Below, piece after piece: positions 28,929-40,419 of a stretch of 64,000 nt of DNA (its first letter is position 1; every line of letters starts with the position of its first letter). The notes beneath the pieces are model-generated. The model had not been told where the DNA came from. It made no database searches and saw nothing but the letters and a program-made list of their open reading frames with translations. This DNA comes from Thermococcus sp. (GTDB lineage: Archaea; Methanobacteriota_B; Thermococci; Thermococcales; Thermococcaceae). A program made the translations under genes and the position numbers. Where the stretch lies: positions 22,870 to 86,869 of the forward strand of contig NZ_JALVUC010000020.1 in the NCBI RefSeq assembly GCF_027023865.1, in the 5' to 3' direction.

Positions 28929-29607
28929 GCCTCTGATAGAGTTCCTCGTAGGCGTTTATGAGGTCCCCCCGGTCAAAGCGGAAGACGTCCTTATCGAGGC
29001 TCTTCTTTGTCTCCGCATCCCAGAAGCGGCATGTGTCGGGGCTTATCTCGTCTCCCAGGATTATCTCCCCCCTCCCGTTCTTCCCAAACTCCAGCTTGAA
29101 GTCAACGAGGATTACCCCTCTCCCGGCGAAGTACTCCGTGAGAACCTCGTTAATCTTCAGGGCTATGCGCTCCATCTCCCTTACCTCTGCCTCGTCAATG
29201 CCCAGAACTTTTGCATGGTGGTGGTTTATCATTGGGTCGCCCCTGCTGTCATCCTTGTAGTACAGCTCCACCAATGGCTCGGGCAGTTTCACCCCTTCCT
29301 CGAGGGGGAGACGTTTCTTCAGACTCCCGGCAACGATGTTCCTCACAACAACTTCGAGCGGATACATCTCGAGTTTTTCAACTATCAGCCTGTTGCCCCC
29401 GGCAACGCCTATGAAATGGGTCTTGATACCGTTCTCCTCGAGGACTTTAAAGAGGTAGGCGCTTATCTGGGCGTTGAGCCAGCCCTTTCCCCTGAATTGG
29501 GCCTTCTTTTTTCCGTCAAAGGCTGTGGCATCATCCTTGAACTCCATTATTGCCTTTTCATCATCGAGCGGGATTACCTTCTTTGCCTTACCTTCGTAGA
29601 CGTCCAT
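28900..29607 (-). CDS. purC: SAICAR synthetase PurC
   Basis: PurC joins CAIR and aspartate with ATP to give SAICAR. The 235-residue protein has the N-terminal MDVYEGKAKKVIPL, KDDATAFDGKKKAQFRGKG, VVVRNIVAGSLKKR and VDFKLEFGKNGRGEIILGDEISPDTCR. The start is set at ATG 29607, because GGTGAAGTCT precedes it and the protein then matches the usual N-terminus; in-frame ATGs at 29619 and further upstream are less likely. A TATA-like CTTAAAAACTTC (29637-29650, minus) and a candidate operator lie upstream. It is divergent from purF. Confidence 0.96.
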   Translation of the reverse strand: MDVYEGKAKKVIPLDDEKAIMEFKDDATAFDGKKKAQFRGKGWLNAQISAYLFKVLEENGIKTHFIGVAGGNRLIVEKLEMYPLEVVVRNIVAGSLKKRLPLEEGVKLPEPLVELYYKDDSRGDPMINHHHAKVLGIDEAEVREMERIALKINEVLTEYFAGRGVILVDFKLEFGKNGRGEIILGDEISPDTCRFWDAETKKSLDKDVFRFDRGDLINAYEELYQRLTGETPSRT

Positions 29608-29612
29608 AGACT

Positions 29613-29630
29613 TCACCATGTTTATGTAAA
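29613..29630. promoter_or_regulatory. Candidate purine operator at the purC promoter
   Basis: The site reads TCACCAT-GTTT-ATGTAAA on the plus strand, between the purC TATA-like element and its start codon. The right half is identical to that at purL. The left half overlaps the purC ribosome site. Confidence 0.45.
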
Positions 29631-29654
29631 ATCTAGAAGTTTTTAAGCATTTTT

Positions 29655-29672
29655 TAAACATAAAAAAGTTAA
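29655..29672. promoter_or_regulatory. Candidate purine operator upstream of purF
   Basis: The site reads TAAACAT-AAAA-AAGTTAA. It lies in the purC/purF divergent region, just upstream of a TATA-like TTTTTAAACTTAAAA (about 29686-29700) for purF. Its right half is identical to that at purE. Confidence 0.5.
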
Positions 29673-29765
29673 ATAATGGGCAAGGTTTTTAAACTTAAAA
29701 CTGTAAACTCCAGCAAAACTCTCGGCCAGAATAAACATCCTGACGGCAATGGAGTGGTGGTGAAG

Positions 29766-31115
29766 TTGAGAGAAAAGTGCGGAATCTTCGCGGCAGCAAC
29801 AGAGAACGCGGCTAGGAAGGCCTACTACGCACTTCTTACCCTTCAGCATCGGGGGCAGGAGAGCGCTGGAATAAGCGTCTGGAGGCGTAGAATAAGGACA
29901 CTATCAGGAAGGGGTCTAGTTTCGGAGGTCTTCAAGAACGGAGAGCTGACAAGGTTGAAATCAAACATGGTCCTAGCCCACGTCCGCTATTCTACCTCTG
30001 GCTCGCTCAACGAGACCCAACCGCTCGAAACTGAATGCTGCGGGAGGAGAATAGCGGTGGTCCACAACGGAACCCTAACGAACTTCGGATCCCTCCGGAA
30101 GAGGTATGAGAAGCTCGGTGTTAGATTCCGCCATTCCATGGATTCCGAGCTGTTGGGGATTTCATTCCTCTGGCATCTTAATGACACCGGAGACGAGTTT
30201 GAGGCTATGAAGAGAGTCTTTGAAGAGGTTAAAGGTGCTTACTCGCTTGCCTTCCTCTTCGACGGAAAAATTCTGGTGGCGAGGGATCCCGTCGGCTTCA
30301 GACCGCTGAGCTACGGGAAGGGAGAGGGCCACTACTTCGCGAGCGAGGATTCCGCATTGAGACTGTTCGTCGATGAGCTGGATGGCGGGAGGATAAGGGA
30401 CGTTGGGCCGGGAGAGGTATTTTTGCTCTCGGAGGAAAGCGTTGAAAGCAGGGTTCTGGCGAAAGAGGCCCACCACCACTGCGTCTTCGAGTACATCTAC
30501 TTCGCCAGACCCGACAGTACGATCGACGGGGTAAACGTCTACTCCGCGAGGGTGAGGATGGGCGTCGAGCTGGCGAGAGAAAGCCCGGCCGATGGGGACG
30601 TCGTCATAGCGGTTCCTGATTCCGGAAGAGCTGCTGCCCTTGGTTTTTCCACGGAGAGCGGTGTTCCCTACGCCGAAGGGCTGATAAAGAACCGCTACAT
30701 CGGGAGGACTTTTATAACACCGGGCCAGTTCTACCGCGAGTTGAAGGTCAAGCTGAAGCTCTCGCCCGTGAGGGAAGTTGTCAGTGGGAAGCGAGTGATT
30801 CTCGTTGACGATTCCATCGTCAGGGGGACTACAATGAAGCGCATAGTGACCATGCTGCGAAATGCTGGCGCGAGAGAGGTTCACGTCAGGATTGCCTCTC
30901 CCCCCATAAGGTATCCCTGCTACATGGGGGTGGACATACCGACGAGGCACGAGCTTATAGCGGCTTTTGGTGGTGTTGAGAAAGTTAGGGAGACCATAAA
31001 CGCCGACAGTTTGGCTTACCTCAGCGTTGAAGGCCTCATGCTGGCAGTGGGTAGGGGAGACCTCTGCACCGCCTGCCTCACCGGCGAATACCCCGGCTGG
31101 GCATTCAAGTTCTGA
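29766..31115 (+). CDS. purF: Amidophosphoribosyltransferase PurF
   Basis: PurF commits PRPP to purine synthesis by making phosphoribosylamine. I start the 449-residue protein at TTG 29766, which follows GGTGGTGAAG and places the nucleophile Cys at the mature N-terminus (REKCGIFAA); an ATG at 29676 would add a 30-residue leader. The glutaminase part has [13 protein letters not shown]. The PRPP loop is [13 protein letters not shown]. Cys in HHCVFEY, RYPCYMG and DLCTACLTG match the ligands of the [4Fe-4S] cluster in Bacillus-type PurF. The 3' end overlaps the convergent formate dehydrogenase gene by 11 bases. Confidence 0.96.
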   Translation: MREKCGIFAAATENAARKAYYALLTLQHRGQESAGISVWRRRIRTLSGRGLVSEVFKNGELTRLKSNMVLAHVRYSTSGSLNETQPLETECCGRRIAVVHNGTLTNFGSLRKRYEKLGVRFRHSMDSELLGISFLWHLNDTGDEFEAMKRVFEEVKGAYSLAFLFDGKILVARDPVGFRPLSYGKGEGHYFASEDSALRLFVDELDGGRIRDVGPGEVFLLSEESVESRVLAKEAHHHCVFEYIYFARPDSTIDGVNVYSARVRMGVELARESPADGDVVIAVPDSGRAAALGFSTESGVPYAEGLIKNRYIGRTFITPGQFYRELKVKLKLSPVREVVSGKRVILVDDSIVRGTTMKRIVTMLRNAGAREVHVRIASPPIRYPCYMGVDIPTRHELIAAFGGVEKVRETINADSLAYLSVEGLMLAVGRGDLCTACLTGEYPGWAFKF

Positions 31116-33099
31116 GCCTTTTCACCCGGCACGCTGAGTACTTGAACTCCGGCGTTCCGGCCTTGTTGAGCGCTGGACTCGTTATTCTGTTCGCCTTAAA
31201 GTGGAAGGGAATCGCTATCAGGCCCTCAGGGACGCCACCGATTTTTGCGCGCATCCTTATCCTCCCGCGCCTCGTCTCTATCTCTACCCACTCCCCGTCG
31301 TCGATTCCAAGTTTCTCAGCGTCATGCTCACTTATTAACGCTTTTGGTTCGCCCATAAACTTGACAAGGGAGGGCCCCCTAAGCGTCATCTCGCCGGTGT
31401 TGTAGTGGCCTACCAGTCTGACTGTTGTGAGTACGAATGGATATTCCTCGTCCGGCCGCTCCCACGGGTCTATCTGTTCCACTGCCACCAGTTTGGCTTT
31501 TCCATCGGGTGTTGCGAATTCCCATGTGTGGAGCCTTTTCTTCGGCAGGAAGATTCCCTCCGAGCTTTTAAGCTCTTTAACTGTCCTTTCCTCAAGCGAC
31601 AGAAAGAGCTTAAAGTACTCCGCGGTTATCTCTTCCACCGAGCGGTAGTTGAAGCCGTTCAAACCGAGTGATCTACCCAACATGGTTAGTATCTCCCAGT
31701 CTGGCTTTGAGTCACCCGGAGGCTCGCAGACCTTCTCGCTCCACTGGATCCTCCTCTCGCTGTTCATGTAGTTGCCAGCTTTTTCGCAGAAGGCACCCGC
31801 TGGGAGGAGGTAGTGAGCGTATCTGGAGGTTCTCGTAGGAAAGATATCCTGGACGACGAGGAGGTCCAGTTTTTTCAGGGCCTTCTTCACGTGGGTGGAG
31901 TCCGCCTCGCTCACGGCCGGGTTCTCGCCCATTATGTAGAGTGCCCTGACGTCACCTTCCTCTATTGCATCCCACAACTCAGTTAGATAAAGCCCGCGCT
32001 CCGTCGGTAGATCATCGACACCCCATAGCGCGGCGACACGCTTCCTGAAGCGCTCGTCTGTGAGCGGGACGTAGCCGGGTAAGAACTCGCTCAAAGCCCC
32101 CATGTAAGCTGCCCCTTGCACGTTGTTCTGCCCGCGCATGGGGTATAGACCACCGTTCTCGCCGGTGTAGCCGAGGAGCAGAGCAAGGTCTATCACGGCC
32201 AGAACGTTCTCGACGCCTGAGACATGCTGAGTGAGGCCCATTCCCCACATTATGGCACCACTCCCTGCTAAAGCGAAGGCCCTCGCGACTTCCCTTGTAA
32301 CTCCTGAGGGGATCCCGGTTACCCTCTCCGCGTACTCGGGGGTGTATTTTGTGACCGCCATCTTGACCTCCGAGAAGCCCCTCGTCCTCGAGCGGACAAA
32401 GTCCTCATTGTAAAGCTCCTCGCGGATTATCACGTGCATCATCGCGTTTGCAAGGGTTATGTCGGTTCCGGGCTTTATTATAACCCTGTAATCGGCAAAG
32501 GCCATCGTCCTCGTTTCCCTGACGTCAACGACGATGATTTTGGCCCCTCTTCTCTTTGCCCTCAGGAGGTAGTCCATCACAACCGGATGGGTCTCGGCAG
32601 GGTTGTAACCCCAGATGAGTATCGCTCCAAAGTTCTCAAGATCCTCGTAGGGGTTCGTCTGCGCCCCGGTTCCAACCGTCATCTTGAGGGCGTGAACGCT
32701 AGCTTCATGGCAGAGACGGGCACAGTTGTCAATGTTATTGGTGCCGAAGAGCCTCGCCATCTTCTGGAGGAGGTAGTTTTCCTCGTTGCTAACCTTGGGG
32801 GAGGCCAGAAAAGCGACTGCGTCAACCCCGTAGAGCTCGCGAATTTCAAGGAGTTTGCCCGCTATTTCCTCGATTGCCCTGCCCCAGCTCAAGGGCAGCA
32901 TCCTGTTCCCTTCCCTCTTCAGAGGACGCTTGAGTCTGTTCCTTGAGAGGACGAACTCGGTCGCGTGGAGGCCCTTGGGGCAGAGCTTGCTCCTGTTCGG
33001 CTCACCGCGGTATGGCCTTACCCTTAGTGTTTCCGGGTCTATGAGGAGGTTGCAGCCGAAGCCACAGTAAGGACAGACAACCTTCTTCAATTCTTTCAC
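31105..33099 (-). CDS. Molybdopterin oxidoreductase, formate dehydrogenase alpha-like
   Basis: The 664-residue protein has an N-terminal [4Fe-4S] site (CPYCGFGC, then LCPKG). Molybdopterin-binding domains follow, with [11 protein letters not shown] supplying a Cys at the position that is Sec or Cys in formate dehydrogenases. C-terminal domain IV is [21 protein letters not shown]. The GTG at 33099 after GGTGGTGGT is preferred to an earlier in-frame codon. No beta subunit, hydrogenase or transporter gene is adjacent, so it is an orphan catalytic subunit. It sits between purF and the pdx genes. A link to formate supply for PurT and PurP is possible but unproven. Confidence 0.88.
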   Translation of the reverse strand: MKELKKVVCPYCGFGCNLLIDPETLRVRPYRGEPNRSKLCPKGLHATEFVLSRNRLKRPLKREGNRMLPLSWGRAIEEIAGKLLEIRELYGVDAVAFLASPKVSNEENYLLQKMARLFGTNNIDNCARLCHEASVHALKMTVGTGAQTNPYEDLENFGAILIWGYNPAETHPVVMDYLLRAKRRGAKIIVVDVRETRTMAFADYRVIIKPGTDITLANAMMHVIIREELYNEDFVRSRTRGFSEVKMAVTKYTPEYAERVTGIPSGVTREVARAFALAGSGAIMWGMGLTQHVSGVENVLAVIDLALLLGYTGENGGLYPMRGQNNVQGAAYMGALSEFLPGYVPLTDERFRKRVAALWGVDDLPTERGLYLTELWDAIEEGDVRALYIMGENPAVSEADSTHVKKALKKLDLLVVQDIFPTRTSRYAHYLLPAGAFCEKAGNYMNSERRIQWSEKVCEPPGDSKPDWEILTMLGRSLGLNGFNYRSVEEITAEYFKLFLSLEERTVKELKSSEGIFLPKKRLHTWEFATPDGKAKLVAVEQIDPWERPDEEYPFVLTTVRLVGHYNTGEMTLRGPSLVKFMGEPKALISEHDAEKLGIDDGEWVEIETRRGRIRMRAKIGGVPEGLIAIPFHFKANRITSPALNKAGTPEFKYSACRVKRLRT

Positions 33100-33173
33100 A
33101 CCACCACCTGATTTACAAAAATAACGCAAAAAATAAAAAGTTTTCTCTGATTTTTAACATGAAATTATAAAAA

Positions 33174-33767
33174 TCAAAGGACCTTCCCCAAAAAGTACTC
33201 ATGAACCCGTGTGTCATCTGTCAGCTCGGGGTGGAACTCAAGGCCGATTACGTTGCCCTGTTCGACGCCAACGATTCTATCATCGAGCCAGGCTATCGGT
33301 TTCACCCTACCGCTCAAAAGCCCCATTATCCTTGGGGCACGAATGAAGACGCCGATGAAGGGTTCATTACTGAAGGCGAGCTTTACCGGTGCCTCGAAGC
33401 TGTCCACCTGCCTGCCGTAGGCGTTCCTGTTAACACGAACATCGAGCAGCCCCAGGAACCTCTGCCCCGACGTTGCCCCTATTACTTCCTTTGAGAGCAT
33501 TATCAATCCCGCGCAGGTGCCCATTATTGGCAGTCCCTCTCTTCCCAGTTTTTTAACGGACTCAAAGAGGTCGTTCTTCACCATTAACCTCGATATCGTC
33601 GTGCTCTCGCCGCCCGGGACTATCACTGCCGAGATTCCCTCAAGTTGCTCCTGCTTCCTGAGCCAGATTACCTCCCCTGGGACACCTAGATTTTCGAGGG
33701 CCTTCTTTGCAGCATCGATGTGCTCGCTGACATCACCTTGAAGGCCTATAACCCCTACTTTAACCAC
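33174..33767 (-). CDS. pdxT: Pyridoxal 5'-phosphate synthase glutaminase PdxT
   Basis: PdxT releases ammonia for PdxS. The protein has 197 residues, with VGVIGLQGDVSEHI at the N-terminus, GGESTTISRLM, nucleophile motif MGTCAGLIML and His/Glu in LEFHPELTDD. The GTG at 33767 is chosen because GAGGTGG ends five bases upstream; a GTG nine bases earlier overlaps that site. It follows pdxS by 33 bases in the same direction. Confidence 0.96.
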   Translation of the reverse strand: MVKVGVIGLQGDVSEHIDAAKKALENLGVPGEVIWLRKQEQLEGISAVIVPGGESTTISRLMVKNDLFESVKKLGREGLPIMGTCAGLIMLSKEVIGATSGQRFLGLLDVRVNRNAYGRQVDSFEAPVKLAFSNEPFIGVFIRAPRIMGLLSGRVKPIAWLDDRIVGVEQGNVIGLEFHPELTDDTRVHEYFLGKVL

Positions 33768-33800
33768 CTTGACCACCTCAAGTTAAACAAAAAAGGAGGG

Positions 33801-34808
33801 TCAGACACCCCTCTCCTCAAGGCGAACTTCCAGCTCCTCTATCTCCTGGCCACGCATTGGCTCGCCGATTTCCTTACTTATCTCGGCAAGAACATCGGGC
33901 TCGTCCCAGTGGTTGACGGCCTCGACTATCGCCCTCGCCATCTTCTTCGGGTTTGAACTCTTAAAGATTCCAGAACCGACGAAAACACCGTCCATTCCCA
34001 TCTGCATCATAAGAGCGGCATCTGCTGGCGTTGAAACCCCTCCAGCGGCGAAGTTGACAACTGGAAGGCGACCAAGCTTCTTGATTTCGAGGAGTACCTT
34101 GTAGAGACCCTCAACGATCTCGCGGTAGGTGTAGTGGGCATAAACTGGCTCGTTCTCGAGGATCTGCCTCGGTAGGCCGCTTATCTCCCTGACCTCGAGG
34201 GCGAGTTTGAGATAAGGTTCCGCGAATTTTTCAGCCACACCGTAAACTTGCTCATCCGTCATCCTCTGGAGGAGGGCTATGTTGTCTTTAAGCAGGCGAA
34301 CGTGTCTGACCGCCTCGACGATGTTGCCTGTCCCTGCCTCGCCTTTTGTCCTCATCATAGCTGCCCCTTCCCATATTCTCCTGACGGCCTCGCCGAGGTT
34401 CCTGTTGCCACAGACGAAGGGAACCTTGAATTCACGCTTGTCTATATGGAAGTAGGGGTCCGAGGGTGTCAGGACCTCACTCTCGTCTATCATGTCAACC
34501 CCGAGGGCTTCAAGGATTCTGGCCTCGGCAACGTGGCCTATCCTAACCTTGGCCATCACTGGAACCGTCACCGCGTCCATTATCTCTTGGATCTTCTCTA
34601 TCGGGGCCATTCTGGCAACGCCACCGGCCTTCCTGATGTCGGCCGGAACACGGTGGAGGGCCATGACGGAGACCGCTCCAGCCTCTTCCGCGATGCGAGC
34701 CTGCTCGGCGTTGGTAACGTCCATTATGACGCCGCCCTTCACCATCTTGGCGAAACCGCGTTTCAGTCTCTCCGTGCCCTTGACCTCAATAACGTCAAAC
34801 TTCCCCAT
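33801..34808 (-). CDS. pdxS: Pyridoxal 5'-phosphate synthase subunit PdxS
   Basis: The 335-residue (beta/alpha)8 protein condenses ribulose or ribose 5-phosphate, triose phosphate and ammonia to PLP. The phosphate and lysine motifs are clear: [22 protein letters not shown] (active-site Lys), [22 protein letters not shown] and [20 protein letters not shown]. It heads the pdxS-pdxT operon. GAGGCGATTGCC precedes the ATG, and a TATA-like CTTTATATTC lies near 34858-34870. Confidence 0.98.
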   Translation of the reverse strand: MGKFDVIEVKGTERLKRGFAKMVKGGVIMDVTNAEQARIAEEAGAVSVMALHRVPADIRKAGGVARMAPIEKIQEIMDAVTVPVMAKVRIGHVAEARILEALGVDMIDESEVLTPSDPYFHIDKREFKVPFVCGNRNLGEAVRRIWEGAAMMRTKGEAGTGNIVEAVRHVRLLKDNIALLQRMTDEQVYGVAEKFAEPYLKLALEVREISGLPRQILENEPVYAHYTYREIVEGLYKVLLEIKKLGRLPVVNFAAGGVSTPADAALMMQMGMDGVFVGSGIFKSSNPKKMARAIVEAVNHWDEPDVLAEISKEIGEPMRGQEIEELEVRLEERGV

Positions 34809-34941
34809 GGCAATCGCCTCCTCAAGTTTTGACCTGCAATTATTTCAAGGAAAAACTTGAATATAAAGCTTGCCGTTGTAAGCCCCGTAAGTTTCAGAAA
34901 AAGTCCCAAAAATTAACGGGGGAAGATGAAAGAAGCTCTGG

Positions 34942-35775
34942 TTAAACCTTTCCAATAACCTCAAGGCTAACGTCGAAGTTCCTGATGGAGTGCGTCAAAT
35001 AGCCGAGGCTTATGATGTCGACTTCTAGCTTCGCGTACTCAGTAATATTTTCGGGGGTTATGCCGCCGGAGACCTCGATTTTGACCCTATCCCGGAGTCC
35101 TTCACGCTTTAAAGTCTCCAAAGTCTCCGCTATCTCATCAGGCGTCATGTTGTCGAGCATCACAACGTCGGCCCCCGCCTTTGCTGCTTTAACCGCGTCC
35201 TCTAGGCTCTCGACCTCGACCTCGACGACCTTGTAAACGCTGAAGGCTTTGGCGCGCTTTATTGCCTCCTCCAGTGGAACCAGTGCGAGGTGGTTGTCCT
35301 TAATGAGTATCGCGTCACTGAGGGAAAAGCGGTGAGGCTCACCGCCACCGATGAGGAGCGCCCTCTTGTCGAGGGGTTTCAGCAGGGTTTTTCTCGTGCC
35401 TGCCACCCTAACGTTGGGGTTGACCGCCCTAACCTTCTCGACGAGCTTCCTTACCTCGGTTGCAATCCCGCTCATTCTGCCCATCACGTTCAAGGCTGTC
35501 CTCTCGACAAGGAGGATTGCGCGGGCATTGCCTTCGAGTTCGAGGATAACCTCCCCCTTCCCCACTTCCCCGCCGTCGTGCTTTTTAACCCCAACTTTGA
35601 TTCCGAAGTGATTGAAGAGGGCTTTGGCCTCCTCAACGCCGGCAATAATCCCTTCCTGCTTCGCTATAATGACGGCCCTTGCCGCAATATTATCTGGAAT
35701 AACTGCCTCGCTCGTGACGTCGCCGAAGGGGGTATCCTCCCCAAGGAAGCGGAGGAGATACTCAAGGGATACCAT
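34942..35775 (-). CDS. nadC: Nicotinate-nucleotide pyrophosphorylase (quinolinate phosphoribosyltransferase)
   Basis: The 277-residue NadC converts quinolinate and PRPP to nicotinate mononucleotide. Visible are EDTPFGDVTSEAVIP at the N-terminus, VAGTRKTLLKPLDKRALLIGGGEPHRFSLSDAILIKDNH and the C-terminal SGGITPENI phosphate loop. It starts one base after the nadA stop and ends the nadB-nadA-nadC operon, which makes NAD precursors from aspartate. Confidence 0.97.
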   Translation of the reverse strand: MVSLEYLLRFLGEDTPFGDVTSEAVIPDNIAARAVIIAKQEGIIAGVEEAKALFNHFGIKVGVKKHDGGEVGKGEVILELEGNARAILLVERTALNVMGRMSGIATEVRKLVEKVRAVNPNVRVAGTRKTLLKPLDKRALLIGGGEPHRFSLSDAILIKDNHLALVPLEEAIKRAKAFSVYKVVEVEVESLEDAVKAAKAGADVVMLDNMTPDEIAETLETLKREGLRDRVKIEVSGGITPENITEYAKLEVDIISLGYLTHSIRNFDVSLEVIGKV

Positions 35776-35776
35776 C

Positions 35777-36685
35777 TCAGCTCATCTCCAGCATTCTCTC
35801 GATAGCCCTCTTGGCCTTCTCCGCTGTTTCCTCCGGAACTTCGATGGTGTACTTCATGTCACGGAGCGACCGGTAAACGTCCTCGAGCGTTATGGCCTTC
35901 ATCCCGATGCAGGCTGCATCTTCCCTGGCTGCGTGGAACTTAATGTTAGGATAAAGCCTGCTCAAACGATATACCATCTCCCTCTCTGTGAAGACCACCC
36001 ACTCGCTCCACTCGGGCGCGTGCCTTATCATCCCACCGGTGGAGACAATAATATCTGCCCTCTCCTGCACCTCGGGCTCGCACTCCGGATGGACCATCAG
36101 CTTGGCGTTTGGATACAGTCTTTTCGCACGTTCAACGTCCTCAACGGTGAACTTTTTGTGGACATAGCAGTGACCATACTCCGGAACAGGGATGACCTTC
36201 TTCCCGGTCTGCTTCGCAACATAGTGGGCAAGGTTCTTGTCGGGACCGAAGATGACAACGTCCGAATCGAGCTTTCCGACGATTTCTGCAGCGTTTGCAG
36301 AGGTGACCGTAACGTCAGCAAGGGCCTTACACTCGGCGGTGCTGTTGACGTAGAGAACCACGGGGGCGGTGGGATATTTCTCTTTGGCCTCGATTATGTG
36401 CTCCGGTTTGAGCATGTTGGCCATCGCACAGGTTGCCCCCTTCGCGGGGAGCAGGACGGTCTTCTCTGGGTTGAGTATTTTAGCTGTCTCAGCCATGAAG
36501 TCCACACCGGCAAAGACTATCACGTCAGCGTCAACGTTGACGGCTTTCCTCGCGAGTTCAAGGCTGTCCCCTAGGAAGTCGGCTATGTCCTGAACCTCCG
36601 GCAACTGGTAATTGTGAGCCATGATTATGGCGTTGCGCTCCTCCTTGAGCCGGTTTATTTCCTCCACGAGCTTCTCACGTTCCAT
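35777..36685 (-). CDS. nadA: Quinolinate synthase
   Basis: The 302-residue NadA condenses iminoaspartate with dihydroxyacetone phosphate using a [4Fe-4S] cluster. The three Cys ligands are visible in [18 protein letters not shown] and [28 protein letters not shown] forms the N-terminal substrate region. The start is ATG 36685 after GGGGTGAGATT. The longer in-frame version (19 more residues) would include non-conserved sequence. It lies in the nadBAC operon. Confidence 0.97.
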   Translation of the reverse strand: MEREKLVEEINRLKEERNAIIMAHNYQLPEVQDIADFLGDSLELARKAVNVDADVIVFAGVDFMAETAKILNPEKTVLLPAKGATCAMANMLKPEHIIEAKEKYPTAPVVLYVNSTAECKALADVTVTSANAAEIVGKLDSDVVIFGPDKNLAHYVAKQTGKKVIPVPEYGHCYVHKKFTVEDVERAKRLYPNAKLMVHPECEPEVQERADIIVSTGGMIRHAPEWSEWVVFTEREMVYRLSRLYPNIKFHAAREDAACIGMKAITLEDVYRSLRDMKYTIEVPEETAEKAKRAIERMLEMS

Positions 36686-36748
36686 AATCTCACCCCTCTT
36701 AGGTGAAAATAAAGGGGGTATGTTAAAAGGGTTTTTGGACACCTTTGG

Positions 36749-38146
36749 TTAGAGCCTGCACCGTCCGTCAAAGAAGCTCGGTCTCTCGAATCCTTTCCTC
36801 ATCGTCGGGAAGTCCCCGCGGTAGTGGCTTCCCCTGCTCTCCTCCCTCGCCAGGGCACACTCAAGGATGCCTCTCGCGAGGAGTTTCAACCTCCCATCCG
36901 CCTCTATTCCCTTCAGCTTTTTCAGTCCACTCCTAAGGCCTTCCGCACTCCTCACTATTCCCGCGTGCTCCCAGAGGAGTTCCCTGATGGCATCGACGTC
37001 TCCAAGGTCGTTGCATCTGCATTCGGGTTCTTTAACCGCCCTGTGCCTGGGTCTGTCCCTCTTTACCGTTCGGGCCACCTCGAGTCCCGAAACGACGCAC
37101 TCGAGGAGTGAGTTGCTCGCGAGCCTGTTCGCCCCGTGGAAGCCGTTGGAAGCCGCTTCTCCGATTGCATAGAGGTGCCTTATTCCCGTTCTATACCAGA
37201 TGTCGACGGCTACCCCGCCCATTGTGTAGTGCGCGATGGGGGCAACGGGGATCAAGTCCTTCGAGGGGTCTATACCGTCCCTGCGGAGGAAGGCGTATAT
37301 CTGGGGGAAGCGCTTTTTGAAGTCCTTTATAGGGCTTGCATCCAGGAATACCCTCTTCCCGGCCTGTACCTGGTGATATATAGCCCTTGAGACGATATCG
37401 CGCGTGGAAATCTCGTTCACGAAGCGCTCTCCCTCATCAGTGATCAACCTCGCACCGGCCCCGCGAACTGCCTCGCTTATGAGCTTCACTCCGTTTCTGC
37501 CGATGTAGCCCGTCGGGTGGAACTGGACGAACTCCAGATCCCTTGCTGGGGCGCCCTTTTGGACTGCCTCCCCTATGAGCAGGCCGATGTTCGTTCCCGA
37601 GCCGGCGGTGTATTTGAAAAGCCCTGAGAAGCCGCCCGAGGCTATAATCACAGCATCGAAGGGCAGGAACTCACCCTCTACGAAGACCCCATAGGCCGTC
37701 CCGTGCTTGATTCCGAGTCCGTTAACGAAGCCCCTGACAAAATTCACACCGAGTTCCCGGGCGCGGAGATGAAGGAGCCTCGTGATGTGCTTTCCGGTCT
37801 CGTTCTTTATCGTGAAGACCCTTGGGAACGAGTGCCCACCCTCGGTCTCGCTGGCTTCGAACTTCAGGCCGAGAGAGGTTAAGAAGTCATACACCTCGCT
37901 CGCCTTTGAGATTACCTCCCAGACGACCTCCTCATCGTTGAGGTACTTTCCCGCCTTGAGCGTGTCGAGGAAGTGCGCCTTTGGGGAGTCTCCCTCGGAG
38001 ATTGGAAGGGCTACCCCCGCCTGGGCCAGGTAGGAGTTGCTCTTCCTGATGTCCGGACCGATGAGCGAGACCTCGAACCCCCGTTTTGCTAAGGCTATGG
38101 CCGCGGTCAGTCCCGCGATTCCGCCGCCTGCGATTCCAACTCTCAT
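36749..38146 (-). CDS. nadB: L-aspartate oxidase
   Basis: The 465-residue flavoprotein oxidises aspartate to iminoaspartate, the substrate of NadA. The FAD site is AGGGIAGLTAAIALAKRG. Other family motifs are SDxTFFxP-type ISEGDSPKAHFLDTLKAGK, TGGFSGLF-like IASGGFSGLFKYT, VQFHPTGY, HYTMGGVAVD and GEAASNGFHGANRLASNSLLECVVSG. It is the first gene of the operon, with GGTGGTTGG before the ATG. In an anaerobe the electron acceptor is probably fumarate or another carrier rather than oxygen. Confidence 0.96.
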   Translation of the reverse strand: MRVGIAGGGIAGLTAAIALAKRGFEVSLIGPDIRKSNSYLAQAGVALPISEGDSPKAHFLDTLKAGKYLNDEEVVWEVISKASEVYDFLTSLGLKFEASETEGGHSFPRVFTIKNETGKHITRLLHLRARELGVNFVRGFVNGLGIKHGTAYGVFVEGEFLPFDAVIIASGGFSGLFKYTAGSGTNIGLLIGEAVQKGAPARDLEFVQFHPTGYIGRNGVKLISEAVRGAGARLITDEGERFVNEISTRDIVSRAIYHQVQAGKRVFLDASPIKDFKKRFPQIYAFLRRDGIDPSKDLIPVAPIAHYTMGGVAVDIWYRTGIRHLYAIGEAASNGFHGANRLASNSLLECVVSGLEVARTVKRDRPRHRAVKEPECRCNDLGDVDAIRELLWEHAGIVRSAEGLRSGLKKLKGIEADGRLKLLARGILECALAREESRGSHYRGDFPTMRKGFERPSFFDGRCRL

Positions 38147-38197
38147 CCAACCACCGGGAGAAAAAGGGGAAAAGGGCTTAAACGCTTTTTCATTCCT

Positions 38198-39658
<1,461 letters not shown>

Positions 39659-39679
39659 CTACGGACCCCCATGTCCTTT

Positions 39680-39697
39680 TTAACTTGAACTTGTTAA
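39680..39697. promoter_or_regulatory. Candidate purine operator at the guaB promoter
   Basis: The site reads TTAACTT-GAAC-TTGTTAA on the plus strand. It lies just downstream of the TATA-like CTTAAAAACTCTT (about 39698-39710, minus) and upstream of the ATG at 39655, over the expected transcription start. Confidence 0.6.
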
Positions 39698-39942
39698 GAG
39701 TTTTTAAGAGTTTCCACGATGGAACTCAAGCACCTGCTGAGAGGGTAGGATAACAAACTTAATGGAAAGCCCACACATAATGCTTATCCTCGGCATGCCT
39801 GCTTTAGCAGAATGACAATAAGACCTAAAAAATGAGATGATCTTCTAAAATTTTTTCCTTTTTCAGCTTAATTTTGGCACAAATCCAAAGAAACACCCAA
39901 AAAACAAAAATACCTCGGGCCATCAGTTACCCCGGTGATACC

Positions 39943-40279
39943 ATGGAGGTAGTTGTTTCGATAAAGGCAAGGGGGGAGGGCCAAACCCTCCGCTGAGGGC
40001 GTTGAGAGCTTTGATTTTGAAGAACTTCTGTATGAACTCCTGAAGGAGGGTCTTTTCTGGGCGGCGCTTGGAAGGCCGTCGGAAGTGATGCCGTTTCTGA
40101 GGGGCAAACTCCTGGGGAACGGCTTTGTGGCAGGAGAAGGGCGCAGGGACTACGTGGAGTACCTGCTCGACGAACTTGGGCGCTTTTACGAGCGCGTCTC
40201 GTGGAGTGGAAAGCTGGGCAAAAGCCACTGGAAGGCGCTGAAGTCCTTTCACAGGGATATACTCCTGTGCCTCTACTAA
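39943..40279 (+). pseudogene. Small hypothetical protein with a frameshift in a G6 run
   Basis: A reading frame starts at ATG 39943 after GGTGATACC (MEVVVSIKARGEG) but stops soon after. From about 39980 a different frame is open and protein-like (AKPSAEGVESFDFEELLYE onward) to the TAA at 40279. Removing one G from the six at 39971-39976 joins them into about 111 residues. The C-terminal part (FYERVSWSGKLGKSHWKALKSFHRDILLCLY) looks like an alpha-helical archaeal protein. No function is recognised. Whether the extra G is real or a homopolymer error cannot be told here. Confidence 0.5.
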
Positions 40280-40316
40280 GGGGCCTACCTTTTTAACCCC
40301 TCTTCCGTACTCCACT

Positions 40317-40373
40317 TGGGATGATGAGGGAAGTTTCGACCGAACGATGAGGAAACTCGCATGGTCTGACCAC
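40317..40373 (+). ncRNA. Box C/D methylation guide sRNA
   Basis: Box C ATGATGA (40321-40327), a D' box CCGA (40340-40343), a C' box ACGATGA (40344-40350) and box D CTGA (40366-40369) are in order. The guides are 12 nt (before D') and 15 nt (before D), close to the usual archaeal spacing. A TATA-like CTTTTTAACC (about 40289-40298) lies about 25 bases upstream. The D guide ACTCGCATGG is complementary to CCAUGCGAGU, which I recall as a conserved stretch near the 5' end of archaeal 16S rRNA. By the N+5 rule the methylated base would be the U of CCAU. The D' box is a variant of CTGA. Confidence 0.75.
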
Positions 40374-40419
40374 CCTCAACCTTTTAAGCTTCTTTTCTCT
40401 CCGCTCACCGGGAGGAGAA

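Noticed and set aside
30162..30950. Open frame of 262 codons on the minus strand
   Set aside because: Antisense to purF; the composition is typical of a shadow frame.
34809..34941. Purine-type operator upstream of pdxS
   Set aside because: TTTTGACCT-like sequence is present, but the right half and 7-4-7 spacing are absent.
35612..36574. Open frame of 320 codons on the plus strand
   Set aside because: Antisense to nadC and nadA, with low-complexity shadow composition and no ribosome site.
39720..39900. Search for a tRNA or second C/D sRNA between guaB and the broken small gene
   Set aside because: No acceptor-stem pairing or ordered C and D boxes could be found.
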